A stretch of DNA of 41,588 nt from DASYGT01 sp035999365. GTDB lineage: Bacteria > Actinomycetota > Actinomycetes > Mycobacteriales > Jatrophihabitantaceae. Shown here piece after piece: positions 7,995 through 15,945 of the stretch. The notes beneath the pieces are model-generated. The model worked only from the letters and a program-made list of their open reading frames with translations, made no database searches and was not told the DNA's origin. Location: positions 1 through 41,588 of the forward strand of contig DASYGT010000042.1 of assembly GCA_035999365.1 (NCBI GenBank). Direction: 5' to 3'. Each line of letters starts with the position of its first letter. The stretch's first letter is position 1. The translations under genes and the position numbers were made by a program.

Positions 7995-8008
7995 CGGAAC
8001 CTGTTCTA
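7995..8008. promoter_or_regulatory. KstR-like operator before the penicillin-acylase gene
   Basis: The 14-mer CGGAACCTGTTCTA fits the published KstR consensus TNNAACNNGTTNNA at every fixed base except the first. The flanks extend the resemblance to the hsaA upstream site: 14 of 15 bases from 7997 onward are identical to 37727 onward, including the trailing CTAGTC. KstR is the TetR-family repressor of cholesterol catabolism in mycobacteria and rhodococci. The site is 31 bp before the GTG start of the acylase and lies in the intergenic region shared with the small divergent gene. Whether it is bound is an inference from sequence only. Confidence 0.55.
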
Positions 8009-8038
8009 GTCGTTTCCGACCTATCGGGAGTTACCGTC

Positions 8039-10858
8039 GTGGCTCTTCGTCCGTGGTCGCGCCGCCGCGCGCGCCGGCTCACCGTCATCGCAGTCTCGGC
8101 CACCGTCGCGGCAGCGCTGCTGCCCGCCCTCAGTGCGCCGTCTGCATCTGCCGCGGGAGGGCCGTCGACGGCATACCGCGCCAACGACTACGCCGATGGG
8201 CAGGCAATGAGCATCCTGCCCGCAGGCGAGAACGGCCTGGCCAACGCGGCAGATCTGGCGAAGTTCGAGCTGACCGGCCAGCGCCCACCAGCGAGCAATG
8301 ATCAGCTGGCGCCGTATGCGAACCTGCTCTACGCCTCCTCGAGCGTGACCGACGCGACGCTCTCGAACTATTACAACGACGAGTCCTTCGGCGTGCCGGC
8401 CGGTGGCGTCGTGCGCACCGAGACGCCCACCGCCGGGGTGACGATCTACCGAGACGTCCATGACATCCCGCACATCTACGGCAGCACCGATTCCACGCTG
8501 GCATTCGGCGCCGGCTATGCCCAGGCCGAGGACCGGCTGTTCCTGATGGACGTGCTCCGGCATTACGGCCAGGGCAATTTGGCACAGTTCCTCGGCGGTT
8601 CGTGCGCGTTCGAGCAGATGGACCACGACCAGCTGCTGCTCTCGCCCTACACACAGGCCCAGGCCGTTGCTCAGGTCGATGCGCTGCCCACCGAATACGG
8701 CACCCAGGGTGCGCTCGCCCGCACCATGATCTACAGCTACGTGAACGGCGTGAACGCTTATGTGAAGGCCGCCCGCTCGCACCCGGCCCTGCTTCCGGGC
8801 GACTACGCCGCAGCAGTCCCGTCGATCCTGCCGCTGAACTGGACGGTCGCCGACGTCGTCTCGATCGCGGGGCTCATCGGCGGCATCTTCGGCCGAGGTG
8901 GCGGCGGCGAGGTCGCCAACGCGGCGCTGCTGAAGTATCTCGGCCAGCAGCTGGGCACGACGGCGGGGCGCCAGGCCTACGACGACCTCAAGCGCTCGAA
9001 CGACCCGACCGCGCCGACGACAGTCGTGGACCGCTCGTTCCCCTACGAGACACCCGGCACCGTCAACCCGGCCACGACTGCCCTGCCGGACAGCTCGACG
9101 CTCGCCGGCGGGCCGGTGAACACCGACCCGAACTGCAACCTGCAGAAGCCGAACCTCACGGCGTTGTCGATCATCGCCGGACTGGGCAGCATGCCCAAGC
9201 ACATGAGCAATGCGCTGGTCGTCAACGCAGACCACAGCGCGGACGGTCACCCGATCGCGGTGTTCGGTCCGCAGGTGTCGTACTACAACCCGCAGATCCT
9301 GTCCCAGCTCGACCTGCACTCGCCGGACTACGACGCGTCCGGGGCGTCCTTCCCCGGCACGGGCATCGTCGAGCTCGGACGTGGACAGGACTTCGCCTGG
9401 TCGGCGACGTCGGCGGGCAGTGACTTGATCGACCAGCGGCTCGAGCAGGTGTGCAACCCGAGCGGTGGCGCACCGGCGGCTCAGGGTGCGTTCTACCTGT
9501 ACGAGGGTGTCTGTACCCCCATGATCAAGGAGACGTTCCGCGAGGTCGCACTGCCGAAACCCGGTGGTGTCGGGGCGCCGGCGATACTGACGCACAACAT
9601 CTACTTGACCAGGCACGGCGTCGTGCAGGGCTGGACGACCTCGGGCGGCAAGCCCGTCGCCGTCGTGAACCAGCGCTCCACGTTCAACCACGACGTCGAC
9701 TCTGTGGTCGGGTTCATCGGCTGGGGGCAGCCGGCCGTGACACACGATGTCACCAGCTGGATGGCGAGCGCGAACAAGATCCTCTACACGTTCAACTGGT
9801 TCTACGTCGACGACCGCGACACCGGCTACTTCGTGAGCGGGCTCGACCCCGTGCGTCCGTCCAACGTCGACCCGACCTTGCCGACGTGGGGCACCGGGAT
9901 CTCCGAATGGAACGGCTTCCTTACCCAGAACCAGCACGTCCATGAGGTGAACCCACCACAGGGCTTCTTCGTCAGCTGGAACAACAAGCCGGCACCCGGA
10001 TTCGCCGCCGCCGACGACCAGTACGGCTACGGCGCCGTGTACCGCTCGCAGCTGCTCGTCAACCAGCTGCAGGCACAGTTCGCGGCGCACCCCGGTGGGC
10101 TGGCGCGCTCGAACGTCGTGCAGGCCATGGAGACTGCCGCATCGCAGGATCTCGACGGCACCTCGGTCATGCCGCTGCTCCTGCAGTACCTGCAGGGGCA
10201 TACCGAGCCGGCCGGCGTGCGGGCGATGATCACCCAGCTCACCAGCTGGGTTGCCTCCGGCGCGCACCGCAAGAAGGGGGCACCGGCGGACACCCAGTAC
10301 GCGCAGGCGAGCGCTGTCGCTATCGCCGACGAGCTGGTACCCAACCTGATTCGTGCGTTGTACGACCCCATCCTGGCGGCGGGCGGGATCAGCGGCGTCG
10401 GCTCGACGGGCGGCGCATCCACCCCGGGTTACGCGGTGCTGCCGATGCAGTTCGTCAACACGCCGAACTCGGGTGGCAGCCACCTGGGCAGTGCGTACGA
10501 CGGTGGGTACGAGGGCTACCTCGTCACGTCGCTGCAGCAGCTGCTCAGTCAGAGCCCGGCAGATGCCTTCGGCACCGAGATCACAAGCCGTGAGTGCGCA
10601 GGCGGCCCGTCGACGTGCAGCACGTCGATCGACGCGGCCCTGCTGAAGACGTACAACGCACTGGTCACGGCGAACGGATCGTCGAATGTGGCGGCGTGGA
10701 CGGCATCAACGGATTCGGCGGCAGCGAAGCAGGCGATGCCGGTGTACGACGCGATCCAGTTCCGCGCACTGGGCGTGATCACCCAGCCGCTGATCGACTG
10801 GCAGAACCGGCCGACCTTCCAGCAGGTGATCGAGTTCCCCCGGCACCGCCCGCGGTAA
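8039..10858 (+). CDS. Secreted penicillin-acylase-family (S45) Ntn hydrolase
   Basis: This is a 939-residue exported N-terminal-nucleophile hydrolase of the penicillin G acylase/acyl-homoserine-lactone acylase family, which cleaves amide bonds of acylated substrates. The GTG start is chosen because GGGAG lies 8 nt upstream and because the protein then opens with an Arg-rich n-region, a hydrophobic stretch and an ASA-A signal-peptidase site near residue 38. The alpha-chain signature DIPHIYGSTDSTLAFGAGYAQAEDRLF is present. The predicted autoprocessing point precedes S390 in MSNALVVN, where S-N-A is the family's beta-chain start, with nucleophile Ser390. The roughly 100 residues before it resemble the removable spacer. 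No anchor or cell-wall motif is visible, so the product may be freely secreted. A KstR-like box lies in its promoter, suggesting a role linked to steroid use. The substrate is unknown. Confidence 0.88.
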   Translation: MALRPWSRRRARRLTVIAVSATVAAALLPALSAPSASAAGGPSTAYRANDYADGQAMSILPAGENGLANAADLAKFELTGQRPPASNDQLAPYANLLYASSSVTDATLSNYYNDESFGVPAGGVVRTETPTAGVTIYRDVHDIPHIYGSTDSTLAFGAGYAQAEDRLFLMDVLRHYGQGNLAQFLGGSCAFEQMDHDQLLLSPYTQAQAVAQVDALPTEYGTQGALARTMIYSYVNGVNAYVKAARSHPALLPGDYAAAVPSILPLNWTVADVVSIAGLIGGIFGRGGGGEVANAALLKYLGQQLGTTAGRQAYDDLKRSNDPTAPTTVVDRSFPYETPGTVNPATTALPDSSTLAGGPVNTDPNCNLQKPNLTALSIIAGLGSMPKHMSNALVVNADHSADGHPIAVFGPQVSYYNPQILSQLDLHSPDYDASGASFPGTGIVELGRGQDFAWSATSAGSDLIDQRLEQVCNPSGGAPAAQGAFYLYEGVCTPMIKETFREVALPKPGGVGAPAILTHNIYLTRHGVVQGWTTSGGKPVAVVNQRSTFNHDVDSVVGFIGWGQPAVTHDVTSWMASANKILYTFNWFYVDDRDTGYFVSGLDPVRPSNVDPTLPTWGTGISEWNGFLTQNQHVHEVNPPQGFFVSWNNKPAPGFAAADDQYGYGAVYRSQLLVNQLQAQFAAHPGGLARSNVVQAMETAASQDLDGTSVMPLLLQYLQGHTEPAGVRAMITQLTSWVASGAHRKKGAPADTQYAQASAVAIADELVPNLIRALYDPILAAGGISGVGSTGGASTPGYAVLPMQFVNTPNSGGSHLGSAYDGGYEGYLVTSLQQLLSQSPADAFGTEITSRECAGGPSTCSTSIDAALLKTYNALVTANGSSNVAAWTASTDSAAAKQAMPVYDAIQFRALGVITQPLIDWQNRPTFQQVIEFPRHRPR

Positions 10859-10864
10859 ATCGGT

Positions 10865-11221
10865 TCAGGGACGGCGGCGCAGGCTCGCGAGCAATGCCGC
10901 CGTCCCCAGGCCGAGTTCCCCGGTGAGGTAGGCCCAGAAGGTCCAGTCCGTCTTGGGGCGGTCGAGCTGGAGTGTGCCGAGCCGGACCAGGCCGGCGCCG
11001 AGCCAAGTGGCGGCAACAGCGCGCTGTGCCCCCGGCTGCCGGCTGAGCAACGCATAGCCGCCGATCCCGGCGTAGGTTCCGCCGAGGCCGATACGTGTCT
11101 CGGCAACGCCGCGGGGGCTCGTGGCCGCCATATCGAGCGCGTCGAGGAACTTCTCGGGCGTGACGATGCCGGCTATGCCGGAGACGAACAATGCAGCGCT
11201 GGACATGCGGCCGAGGTTCAT
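10865..11221 (-). CDS. Small integral membrane protein (DUF4345-like)
   Basis: This 118-residue hydrophobic protein has about four membrane segments: roughly residues 6-22, 44-60, 66-84 and 90-112. The block AETRIGLGGTYAGIGGYALL resembles the DUF4345 group of small bacterial membrane proteins, but this assignment is from memory and tentative. No catalytic motif is visible. A TAGCTT box (plus 11228-11233) lies 6 nt before the ATG with no Shine-Dalgarno, which fits a leaderless transcript. The gene is convergent with the acylase gene (6-nt gap) and lies downstream of mshC on the same strand, with a 40-nt gap that could allow readthrough. Confidence 0.7.
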   Translation of the reverse strand: MNLGRMSSAALFVSGIAGIVTPEKFLDALDMAATSPRGVAETRIGLGGTYAGIGGYALLSRQPGAQRAVAATWLGAGLVRLGTLQLDRPKTDWTFWAYLTGELGLGTAALLASLRRRP

Positions 11222-11261
11222 CCGCGAAAGCTACCGCCGACCGGCGCGGACGGCAGGCGGA

Positions 11262-12383
11262 TCAACGCAGGGCGAGCAACTCGATCAACGTGCGGGCCGC
11301 CTGACCGCCCTCGGTGAGCGCGATCTGCAGAGCCTGCGGGACGTCCAGGTCGTCGAGGAGCACGGCGGGGACGAGGGCCGAACCTGTGGTCGCAGGCTTG
11401 GCAGCGGCGGAGTAGAGCTCCTCGATGGTCGCCGCCGCGGCGTCGAGAGCGTCGCGCGTGAAGGTCCACGGATCGGCCCACCGGCGGTTCAGGCACAGCA
11501 GCCGTATGGCGGCCGGTTCGTAGTCGGCGAGCAGGTCGTCGACCAGCACCAGGTTGCCCGTCGACTTCGCCATCTTGGCCCCGTCGATCGACACGGTGCC
11601 GGCGCGCAACCAGCTACGGGCGAAGGGCGTCACGCCCGTTGCCGATTCGGCCAGCACCGTCTCGCACGCGTGGTGCGGGAACGCGAGGTCGGCGCCCCCG
11701 CAGTGGATGTCGACGCCCGAGCCGAACAGCGCCAGCACCATCGCGGCGCACTCGGCGTGCCAGCCAGGCCGTCCGTCGCCCCACGGGCTGGGCCAGGTCA
11801 CGTCCGAATCGTCGGCCGCGTGCCAGACGGCGACGTCGAGCGGATCGTCCTTGTTCGGATCGTCTGGGTGGTCGCGGTACTCGCGCGCCAGCTCGAGCGC
11901 CGTCACGCGATCGATACCGGCCTGCGCGGCAGCCGAGCCGGTGCGGGCGTACACGGTGCCGTCACGCAGGTAGGCGGCATCCTGCTCGAACAGTGCGGCC
12001 GCCAGCTGCAGCACGTGCCCCACGGCCTGCGTTGCGGTGGGCGAGTGATCCGGAGTGCGCACCCGCAGAGCCGCCATCGTGGCCTCGAATCGTGCGCGTT
12101 GCAGCGTGGCGAGCATGGTCGGCGGTTCGCCGCGACGGCGGGCCTCGGCGAACAGCGCCTCGTCGACGTCGGTGACGTTGCGGGCCAGCGTCACGCCGTA
12201 GCCGTGCCAACGCAACACCCGGTCGAGCGCGTCGGCCCACACATACGTCGTGGCGTGACCGAGGTGGGTGACGTCGTAGGGGGTGATGCCACACACGTAC
12301 ATGCGGATCTCGCCGACCATCGGGACGGCGGTACCCGACAACCGCAGCGGCTTCGGCGGATAGGCGTGCCGGGAGGCGTCCAC
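11262..12383 (-). CDS. mshC: Cysteine:1D-myo-inosityl 2-amino-2-deoxy-alpha-D-glucopyranoside ligase (mycothiol synthesis)
   Basis: MshC joins cysteine to GlcN-inositol in an ATP-dependent step of mycothiol synthesis and is related to cysteinyl-tRNA synthetase. The signature MYVCGITPYDVTHLGHATTYVWAD carries a zinc cysteine and the HxGH nucleotide motif (HLGH). Further zinc ligands lie in the HAECAAM and HCGGADLAFPHH blocks, and the KMSKS loop reads KMAKS. The length (373 aa) and the short C-terminal domain distinguish it from CysS. The GTG at 12383 has AGGA 7 nt upstream; an in-frame GTG at 12410 has no visible ribosome-binding site. It is divergent from the asparaginase gene. Its presence implies that the organism makes mycothiol, consistent with the Rv2466c-like protein at 2.7 kb. 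Confidence 0.93.
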   Translation of the reverse strand: MDASRHAYPPKPLRLSGTAVPMVGEIRMYVCGITPYDVTHLGHATTYVWADALDRVLRWHGYGVTLARNVTDVDEALFAEARRRGEPPTMLATLQRARFEATMAALRVRTPDHSPTATQAVGHVLQLAAALFEQDAAYLRDGTVYARTGSAAAQAGIDRVTALELAREYRDHPDDPNKDDPLDVAVWHAADDSDVTWPSPWGDGRPGWHAECAAMVLALFGSGVDIHCGGADLAFPHHACETVLAESATGVTPFARSWLRAGTVSIDGAKMAKSTGNLVLVDDLLADYEPAAIRLLCLNRRWADPWTFTRDALDAAAATIEELYSAAAKPATTGSALVPAVLLDDLDVPQALQIALTEGGQAARTLIELLALR

Positions 12384-12443
12384 ACCTGCATCCTGCCAGC
12401 GATTGCCCACGGGCCGAGGGGCGCGGTGACTAGGTTCAACCGA

Positions 12444-13433
12444 ATGACGTCCTCGATCGCCGTGTTCTTCCTCGGCGGCACCATCAGCATGACTGCAGCG
12501 GCGGGCGGAGCGACAACCCGGCTCGACGGTTCGGCGCTGGCCGCGTCGGTCCCCGCCCTCGCTGAGATGGACGTCCGCCTCGAGCTACACGACGCGGCGT
12601 CCGTGCCGAGTGCTGCCCTCACCTTCGACGCGATCGCCGACGTAGTGAGGTCGGCGATCGCCTCCGACGCCGACGGCGTTGTCGTCGTTCAGGGCACCGA
12701 CACGATCGAGGAGACCGCCTTCCTGATCGACCTGTTGTGGCAAGCGCAGACACCCGTCGTCGTCACCGGAGCGATGCGCACACCGTCGTCGCCGGGCGCA
12801 GACGGCCCCGCGAACCTGCTTGCAGCGGTGACAGTCGCGGCGGCAGCGGAGTTCCGCGGCATGGGGGCGCTCGTCGCGTTCGCCGATCAGGTGCACGCCG
12901 CGCGGTGGGTGCGCAAGACGCATACGACAAGCGTCACGGCCTTCGCATCGCCGGACGCGGGACCGGTGGGGATGCTCGTCGAGGGCACCGCTGTCCGGCT
13001 GGTGAGCCTCGACCGGCTGCCCACGTACGCGCCGACCCGCAGGTTCGATTCGCGGGTGCCGGTGCTGGCTATCGGGATGGACGACGGCGGTGAGTTGCTG
13101 GCGGGTGTCGAGGATCATTGCGACGGTCTCGTGGTTGCCGGGCTGGGCGCCGGGCACGTCCCGCCGTCGCTGGCCGAACCGCTCGGAGCACTGGCTAAGC
13201 AGATGCCCGTTGTCCTGGCCTCCCGTGCAGCGGCCGGGCCGGTGCTCTCGCGCACCTACGGTTCTGCGGGATCGGAGACCGACCTGCTCGGCCGCGGCCT
13301 CCTCCACGCGGGACTCCTCGATGCCTTCAAGGCGCGCACTCTGGTGCGTGTCGCCCTGGCGTCAGGTCTGGATCGTCCTGGCGTCGCGGCTGCGTTCGCC
13401 GTCGTGGGCGGCTGGACGCGCACACCCCGGTGA
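12444..13433 (+). CDS. L-asparaginase (type II/AnsA-like asparaginase family)
   Basis: This 329-residue enzyme hydrolyses asparagine to aspartate and ammonia. The first catalytic loop is LGGTIS with T13, and the second is QGTDTIEE with T85-D86; together they carry the two nucleophilic-threonine motifs of the family. No signal peptide is visible, so it is probably cytoplasmic. An open frame continues far upstream (from 11121) but is antisense to mshC and is not coding. The ATG at 12444 is preceded by TAGGTT at 12431-12436 with a 7-nt gap and no Shine-Dalgarno, so a leaderless mRNA is likely. The end lies about 20 nt before tRNA-Gly, which is on the other strand. Confidence 0.9.
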   Translation: MTSSIAVFFLGGTISMTAAAGGATTRLDGSALAASVPALAEMDVRLELHDAASVPSAALTFDAIADVVRSAIASDADGVVVVQGTDTIEETAFLIDLLWQAQTPVVVTGAMRTPSSPGADGPANLLAAVTVAAAAEFRGMGALVAFADQVHAARWVRKTHTTSVTAFASPDAGPVGMLVEGTAVRLVSLDRLPTYAPTRRFDSRVPVLAIGMDDGGELLAGVEDHCDGLVVAGLGAGHVPPSLAEPLGALAKQMPVVLASRAAAGPVLSRTYGSAGSETDLLGRGLLHAGLLDAFKARTLVRVALASGLDRPGVAAAFAVVGGWTRTPR

Positions 13434-13453
13434 TGATGCGTGACGGAGTTCGG

Positions 13454-13527
13454 TGGAGCGGGCGACGGGAATCGAACCCGCACAATCAGTTTGGAAGACT
13501 GAGACTCTGCCATTGAGCTACGCCCGC
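13454..13527 (-). tRNA. tRNA-Gly (anticodon TCC), CCA encoded
   Basis: The minus strand folds into a full cloverleaf of 74 nt. The 7-bp acceptor stem is GCGGGCG/CGCCCGC with discriminator T and an encoded CCA (plus 13454-13456). The D arm is GCTC...GAGT. The anticodon stem TCAGT/ACTGA encloses the loop CTTCCAA with anticodon TCC. The T loop is TTCGATT. A TAATCT hexamer (plus 13555-13560) about 28 nt upstream may be its -10 element. The gene lies between the asparaginase gene and tRNA-Pro; no integrase or attachment-site duplication is visible nearby. Confidence 0.96.
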
Positions 13528-13623
13528 GCGTCGCGTCGGTCGCGATCGTGCGGCTACAGATTACCGGTACCGCCACCCGGGCACCCCAACGACTGCGGCC
13601 CGTACACTTGCCCGGTCAGCGCC

Positions 13624-13697
13624 CGGGGTGTGGCGCAGCTTGGTAGCGCACTCGCTTTGGGAGCGAGGGGCCGTGGGTTCGAATCCCGCCACCCCGA
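13624..13697 (+). tRNA. tRNA-Pro (anticodon TGG), CCA not encoded
   Basis: This is a 74-nt cloverleaf with acceptor stem CGGGGTG/CACCCCG and discriminator A. The D loop contains the GG pair (CTTGGTA). The anticodon stem CTCGC/GCGAG surrounds TTTGGGA, giving anticodon TGG. The T arm contains GGTTCGAATCC. The sequence after the discriminator is CGC, so CCA must be added post-transcriptionally, unlike the neighbouring tRNA-Gly. A TACACT hexamer at 13603-13608 is a plausible -10 with initiation shortly before the mature 5' end. It is the gene immediately upstream of tig. Confidence 0.96.
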
Positions 13698-13753
13698 CGC
13701 AGGCCGAGCCCAGCTCGGTCCCTCCACTCGAACGTTGGAAAGGCATCAGCACT

Positions 13754-15190
13754 GTGAAGAGCACCGTCGAGAACCTGAGCCCGACACGCGTCCGGCTCGC
13801 CGTCGAGGTGCCCTTCGAGGAGCTCGAGTCGAACCTCGCCGATGCCTACAAGAAGATCGGGTCGCAGCTGCGCATCCCGGGCTTCCGGCCGGGCAAGGTG
13901 CCGGCACGGGTGATCGACCAGCGTGTGGGCCGCGGCGCGGTCCTGCAGGAGGCGATCAGCGAGGCTCTCCCGCGGGTGTACAACGAGGCCGCGCGTGAGC
14001 ATGAGCTGCGCCCGCTCGGCCAGCCCGACATCGACGTCACGAACATCGATGACCTGGCTGACGGCGTTGACCTGCATTTCACCGCGGAGGTCGACATCCG
14101 CCCAGAGATCACCCTGCCCGACGTGGAGGGCATAGCCGTGACCGTCGACGACGTCGAGGTCACCGATGCCGATGTCGATGAGCAGATCGAGGCGTTGCGC
14201 GACCGATTCGGCACGCTGGTTGGCGTCGATCGACCGGTGCAGGTGGGTGATTTCGTCTCCCTCGATCTGCTCGCGTCAGTCGACGGTGAGCCGATAGAGG
14301 CGGGCACTGCCAAGGGGCTGTCGTACGAGGTCGGCAAGGACGATCTGATCGACGGCCTCGACGACGCCCTTGTCGGCAGGTCCGCCGGCGAGACGGCGAC
14401 GTTCACCAGCACGATCAACCAGGGCGACCACGCCGGCGGGGAAGCAGACATCAGCGCCACCGTGAACTCGGTGAAGGAGAAGGAACTTCCCCCGCTCGAC
14501 GACGAGTTCGCCCAGCTGGCCAGCGAGTTCGACACGATCGACGAGCTGCGCACCGATCTGCGCGAGCGTCTGGGCCGCGCCAAGGCGCTGGAGCAGGGTG
14601 CCCAGGCCCGCGACCGCCTGCTCGAGACGCTTCTCGACACCGTCGAGTTCCCGGTTCCCGAGTCGGCCCTGCAGGCCGAGGTGGACTATCGCGAGCACGA
14701 GGTCGTGCATTCGCTGGGTCACGATGACGCGCTCCTCGACCAGTACCTCGAGTTGCAGGGAAAGACGCGCGAGGAATTCACGGCGGAACTGCGCGAGAGT
14801 GCCGAGAAGTCGGTTCGCGCCCAGTTCGTGCTGGACGCCCTCGCCGATAGGAGCGATGTCCAGATCGGCGACGGCGAGCTCACCGAATACCTCGTCCGGC
14901 AGGCGGCGCGCTACCAGATGGCCCCGCAGGAATTCGCGAACCAGGTCGTGCAGGGCGGCAACTTGCCGGCCCTGGTCGCCGACGTGCGGCGGAACAAGGC
15001 CCTGGCGAGCGTGCTCGAGTCCGCCGTCATCACCGACGCCTCGGGGAACGCGGTCGACCTGGCGGCGCTGTCGCCGGCGGCGATGACCGAGGTCCTCGAT
15101 CCGACCCGGGACGACGACGAGGACGCCGCTGCGGCGGGGGCCTCCGGCGTCGCCGGCACGGATCCTCACGCGGGCCACGACCACAGCTGA
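13754..15190 (+). CDS. tig: Trigger factor (ribosome-associated chaperone, FKBP-type PPIase)
   Basis: This 478-residue chaperone docks beside the ribosomal exit tunnel and shields nascent chains. The N-terminal ribosome-binding domain is marked by the GFRPGKVP loop near residues 43-50. A central FKBP-like peptidyl-prolyl isomerase domain spans about residues 150-240 and includes VGRSAGETATF. The helical C-terminal arm region follows. The last 35 or so residues are acidic and Ala/Gly-rich and end in a His-rich tail, as in other actinobacterial trigger factors. The GTG at 13754 is preceded by GGAAAGG about 11 nt upstream. Upstream in-frame codons run through tRNA-Pro and are not coding. It heads the tig-clpP1-clpP2-clpX neighbourhood conserved across actinobacteria. 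Confidence 0.95.
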   Translation: MKSTVENLSPTRVRLAVEVPFEELESNLADAYKKIGSQLRIPGFRPGKVPARVIDQRVGRGAVLQEAISEALPRVYNEAAREHELRPLGQPDIDVTNIDDLADGVDLHFTAEVDIRPEITLPDVEGIAVTVDDVEVTDADVDEQIEALRDRFGTLVGVDRPVQVGDFVSLDLLASVDGEPIEAGTAKGLSYEVGKDDLIDGLDDALVGRSAGETATFTSTINQGDHAGGEADISATVNSVKEKELPPLDDEFAQLASEFDTIDELRTDLRERLGRAKALEQGAQARDRLLETLLDTVEFPVPESALQAEVDYREHEVVHSLGHDDALLDQYLELQGKTREEFTAELRESAEKSVRAQFVLDALADRSDVQIGDGELTEYLVRQAARYQMAPQEFANQVVQGGNLPALVADVRRNKALASVLESAVITDASGNAVDLAALSPAAMTEVLDPTRDDDEDAAAAGASGVAGTDPHAGHDHS

Positions 15191-15196
15191 CCGTGA

Positions 15197-15207
15197 CGCT
15201 CTGAGCG
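15197..15207. promoter_or_regulatory. Putative ClgR activator site upstream of clpP1
   Basis: CGCTC-T-GAGCG is a perfect 5+1+5 palindrome. It has the CGC-N5-GCG core reported for ClgR, the activator of clp genes in actinobacteria, and is followed by AAC as in that consensus. A -10-like TAGGGT lies at 15249-15254, which would put this site about 55-65 bp upstream of transcription initiation, a normal position for an activator. The call rests on motif resemblance only. Confidence 0.45.
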
Positions 15208-15219
15208 AACGCCGCCCTT

Positions 15220-15235
15220 GTCGGGAGTGCCCGAC
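15220..15235 (+). terminator. Hairpin between tig and clpP1 (possible intrinsic terminator)
   Basis: GTCGGG-AGTG-CCCGAC forms a perfect 6-bp stem with a 4-nt loop, 30 nt after the tig stop codon. Outer bases (GCCG and CGGC) could extend it with a bulge. No U-tract follows, so termination would be of the weak actinobacterial type. The hairpin also lies next to the probable clpP1 -35 region and could instead be a DNA-level element. Confidence 0.35.
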
Positions 15236-15288
15236 GGCGCGGCTTCGTTAGGGTCGATGTCATCACTCGACGAAGGAAGGTCTTACCC

Positions 15289-15936
15289 GTGAGCCGCTTC
15301 GACCCAGTTGGAGATGCGATGCAGCGCGACGCCGTACAGAGGCGCAGCGGCGGCGGCGGCATGAACCTCAACGACTCGGTTTACGACCGCCTGCTTCGCG
15401 AGCGGATCGTTTTCCTGGGTCAGCCCGTCGACGACGCGATCGCCAATCAGATCTGCGCCCAGCTGCTCCTGCTGTCGGCCGAGGACAACTCGCGCGACAT
15501 CAATCTCTACATCAACTCGCCCGGTGGCTCGGTGACAGCCGGCATGGCGATCTTCGACACGATGGAGCTCATCGAGTGCGACGTCGCGACGTGGTCGCTC
15601 GGACTGTCGGCCTCGATGGGCCAGTTCCTGCTATCGGCGGGTGCTCGGGGCAAGCGGTACGCGCTCCCGCACGCCCGCATTCTGATGCACCAGGGGTCGG
15701 CTGGCCTCGGCGGGACTGCATCGGACATCAAGATCCAGGCCGAGCAGTGGAACCTGACCAAGCAGGAGATGGCCGAACTCACGGCTCAGCACACCGGTCA
15801 GACCGTCGAGCAGATCATCCTCGACGGCGACCGCGATCGTTGGTTCACCGCGCAGGAAGCCCTTGAGTACGGCTTCATCGACCACATCGTCCGTCGGGTC
15901 AGCGACGTGCCGGCCGGCAACGTCACCCCGGAGTAG
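15289..15936 (+). CDS. clpP1: ATP-dependent Clp protease proteolytic subunit 1
   Basis: This is a 215-residue serine peptidase that forms the barrel chamber of the Clp protease together with ClpP2 and is fed by ClpX or ClpC. The catalytic serine is S109 in GLSASMGQ and the histidine is H134 in ILMHQGSAG; the aspartate lies in the DGDRDRWFTAQEA region. The substrate-strand motif YINSPGGSV is intact. The first 25 or so residues are variable and probably a processed propeptide; the conserved core begins around MNLNDSVYDRLL. The GTG start has a strong GAAGGAAGG ribosome-binding site about 7 nt upstream. A 9-nt gap separates it from clpP2, so the two are cotranscribed, as in other actinobacteria where mixed ClpP1P2 complexes form. 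Confidence 0.97.
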   Translation: MSRFDPVGDAMQRDAVQRRSGGGGMNLNDSVYDRLLRERIVFLGQPVDDAIANQICAQLLLLSAEDNSRDINLYINSPGGSVTAGMAIFDTMELIECDVATWSLGLSASMGQFLLSAGARGKRYALPHARILMHQGSAGLGGTASDIKIQAEQWNLTKQEMAELTAQHTGQTVEQIILDGDRDRWFTAQEALEYGFIDHIVRRVSDVPAGNVTPE

Positions 15937-15945
15937 GAGCCCCTC

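Noticed and set aside
8021..10483. 820-residue open frame on the minus strand across the acylase gene
   Set aside because: It is antisense to a gene with clear signal peptide, catalytic Ser and family motifs. High GC makes long antisense frames common; its translation is low-complexity Arg/Val/Gly-rich with no domain.
11121..12443. Upstream extension of the asparaginase frame by over 400 codons
   Set aside because: It runs antisense through mshC and has no asparaginase-like sequence; a leaderless promoter and the canonical N-terminus fix the start at 12444.
13454..13697. tRNA pair as a possible phage or island attachment site
   Set aside because: No integrase, no duplicated tRNA 3' end and no island-like genes were seen; tRNA genes before tig are an ordinary arrangement.
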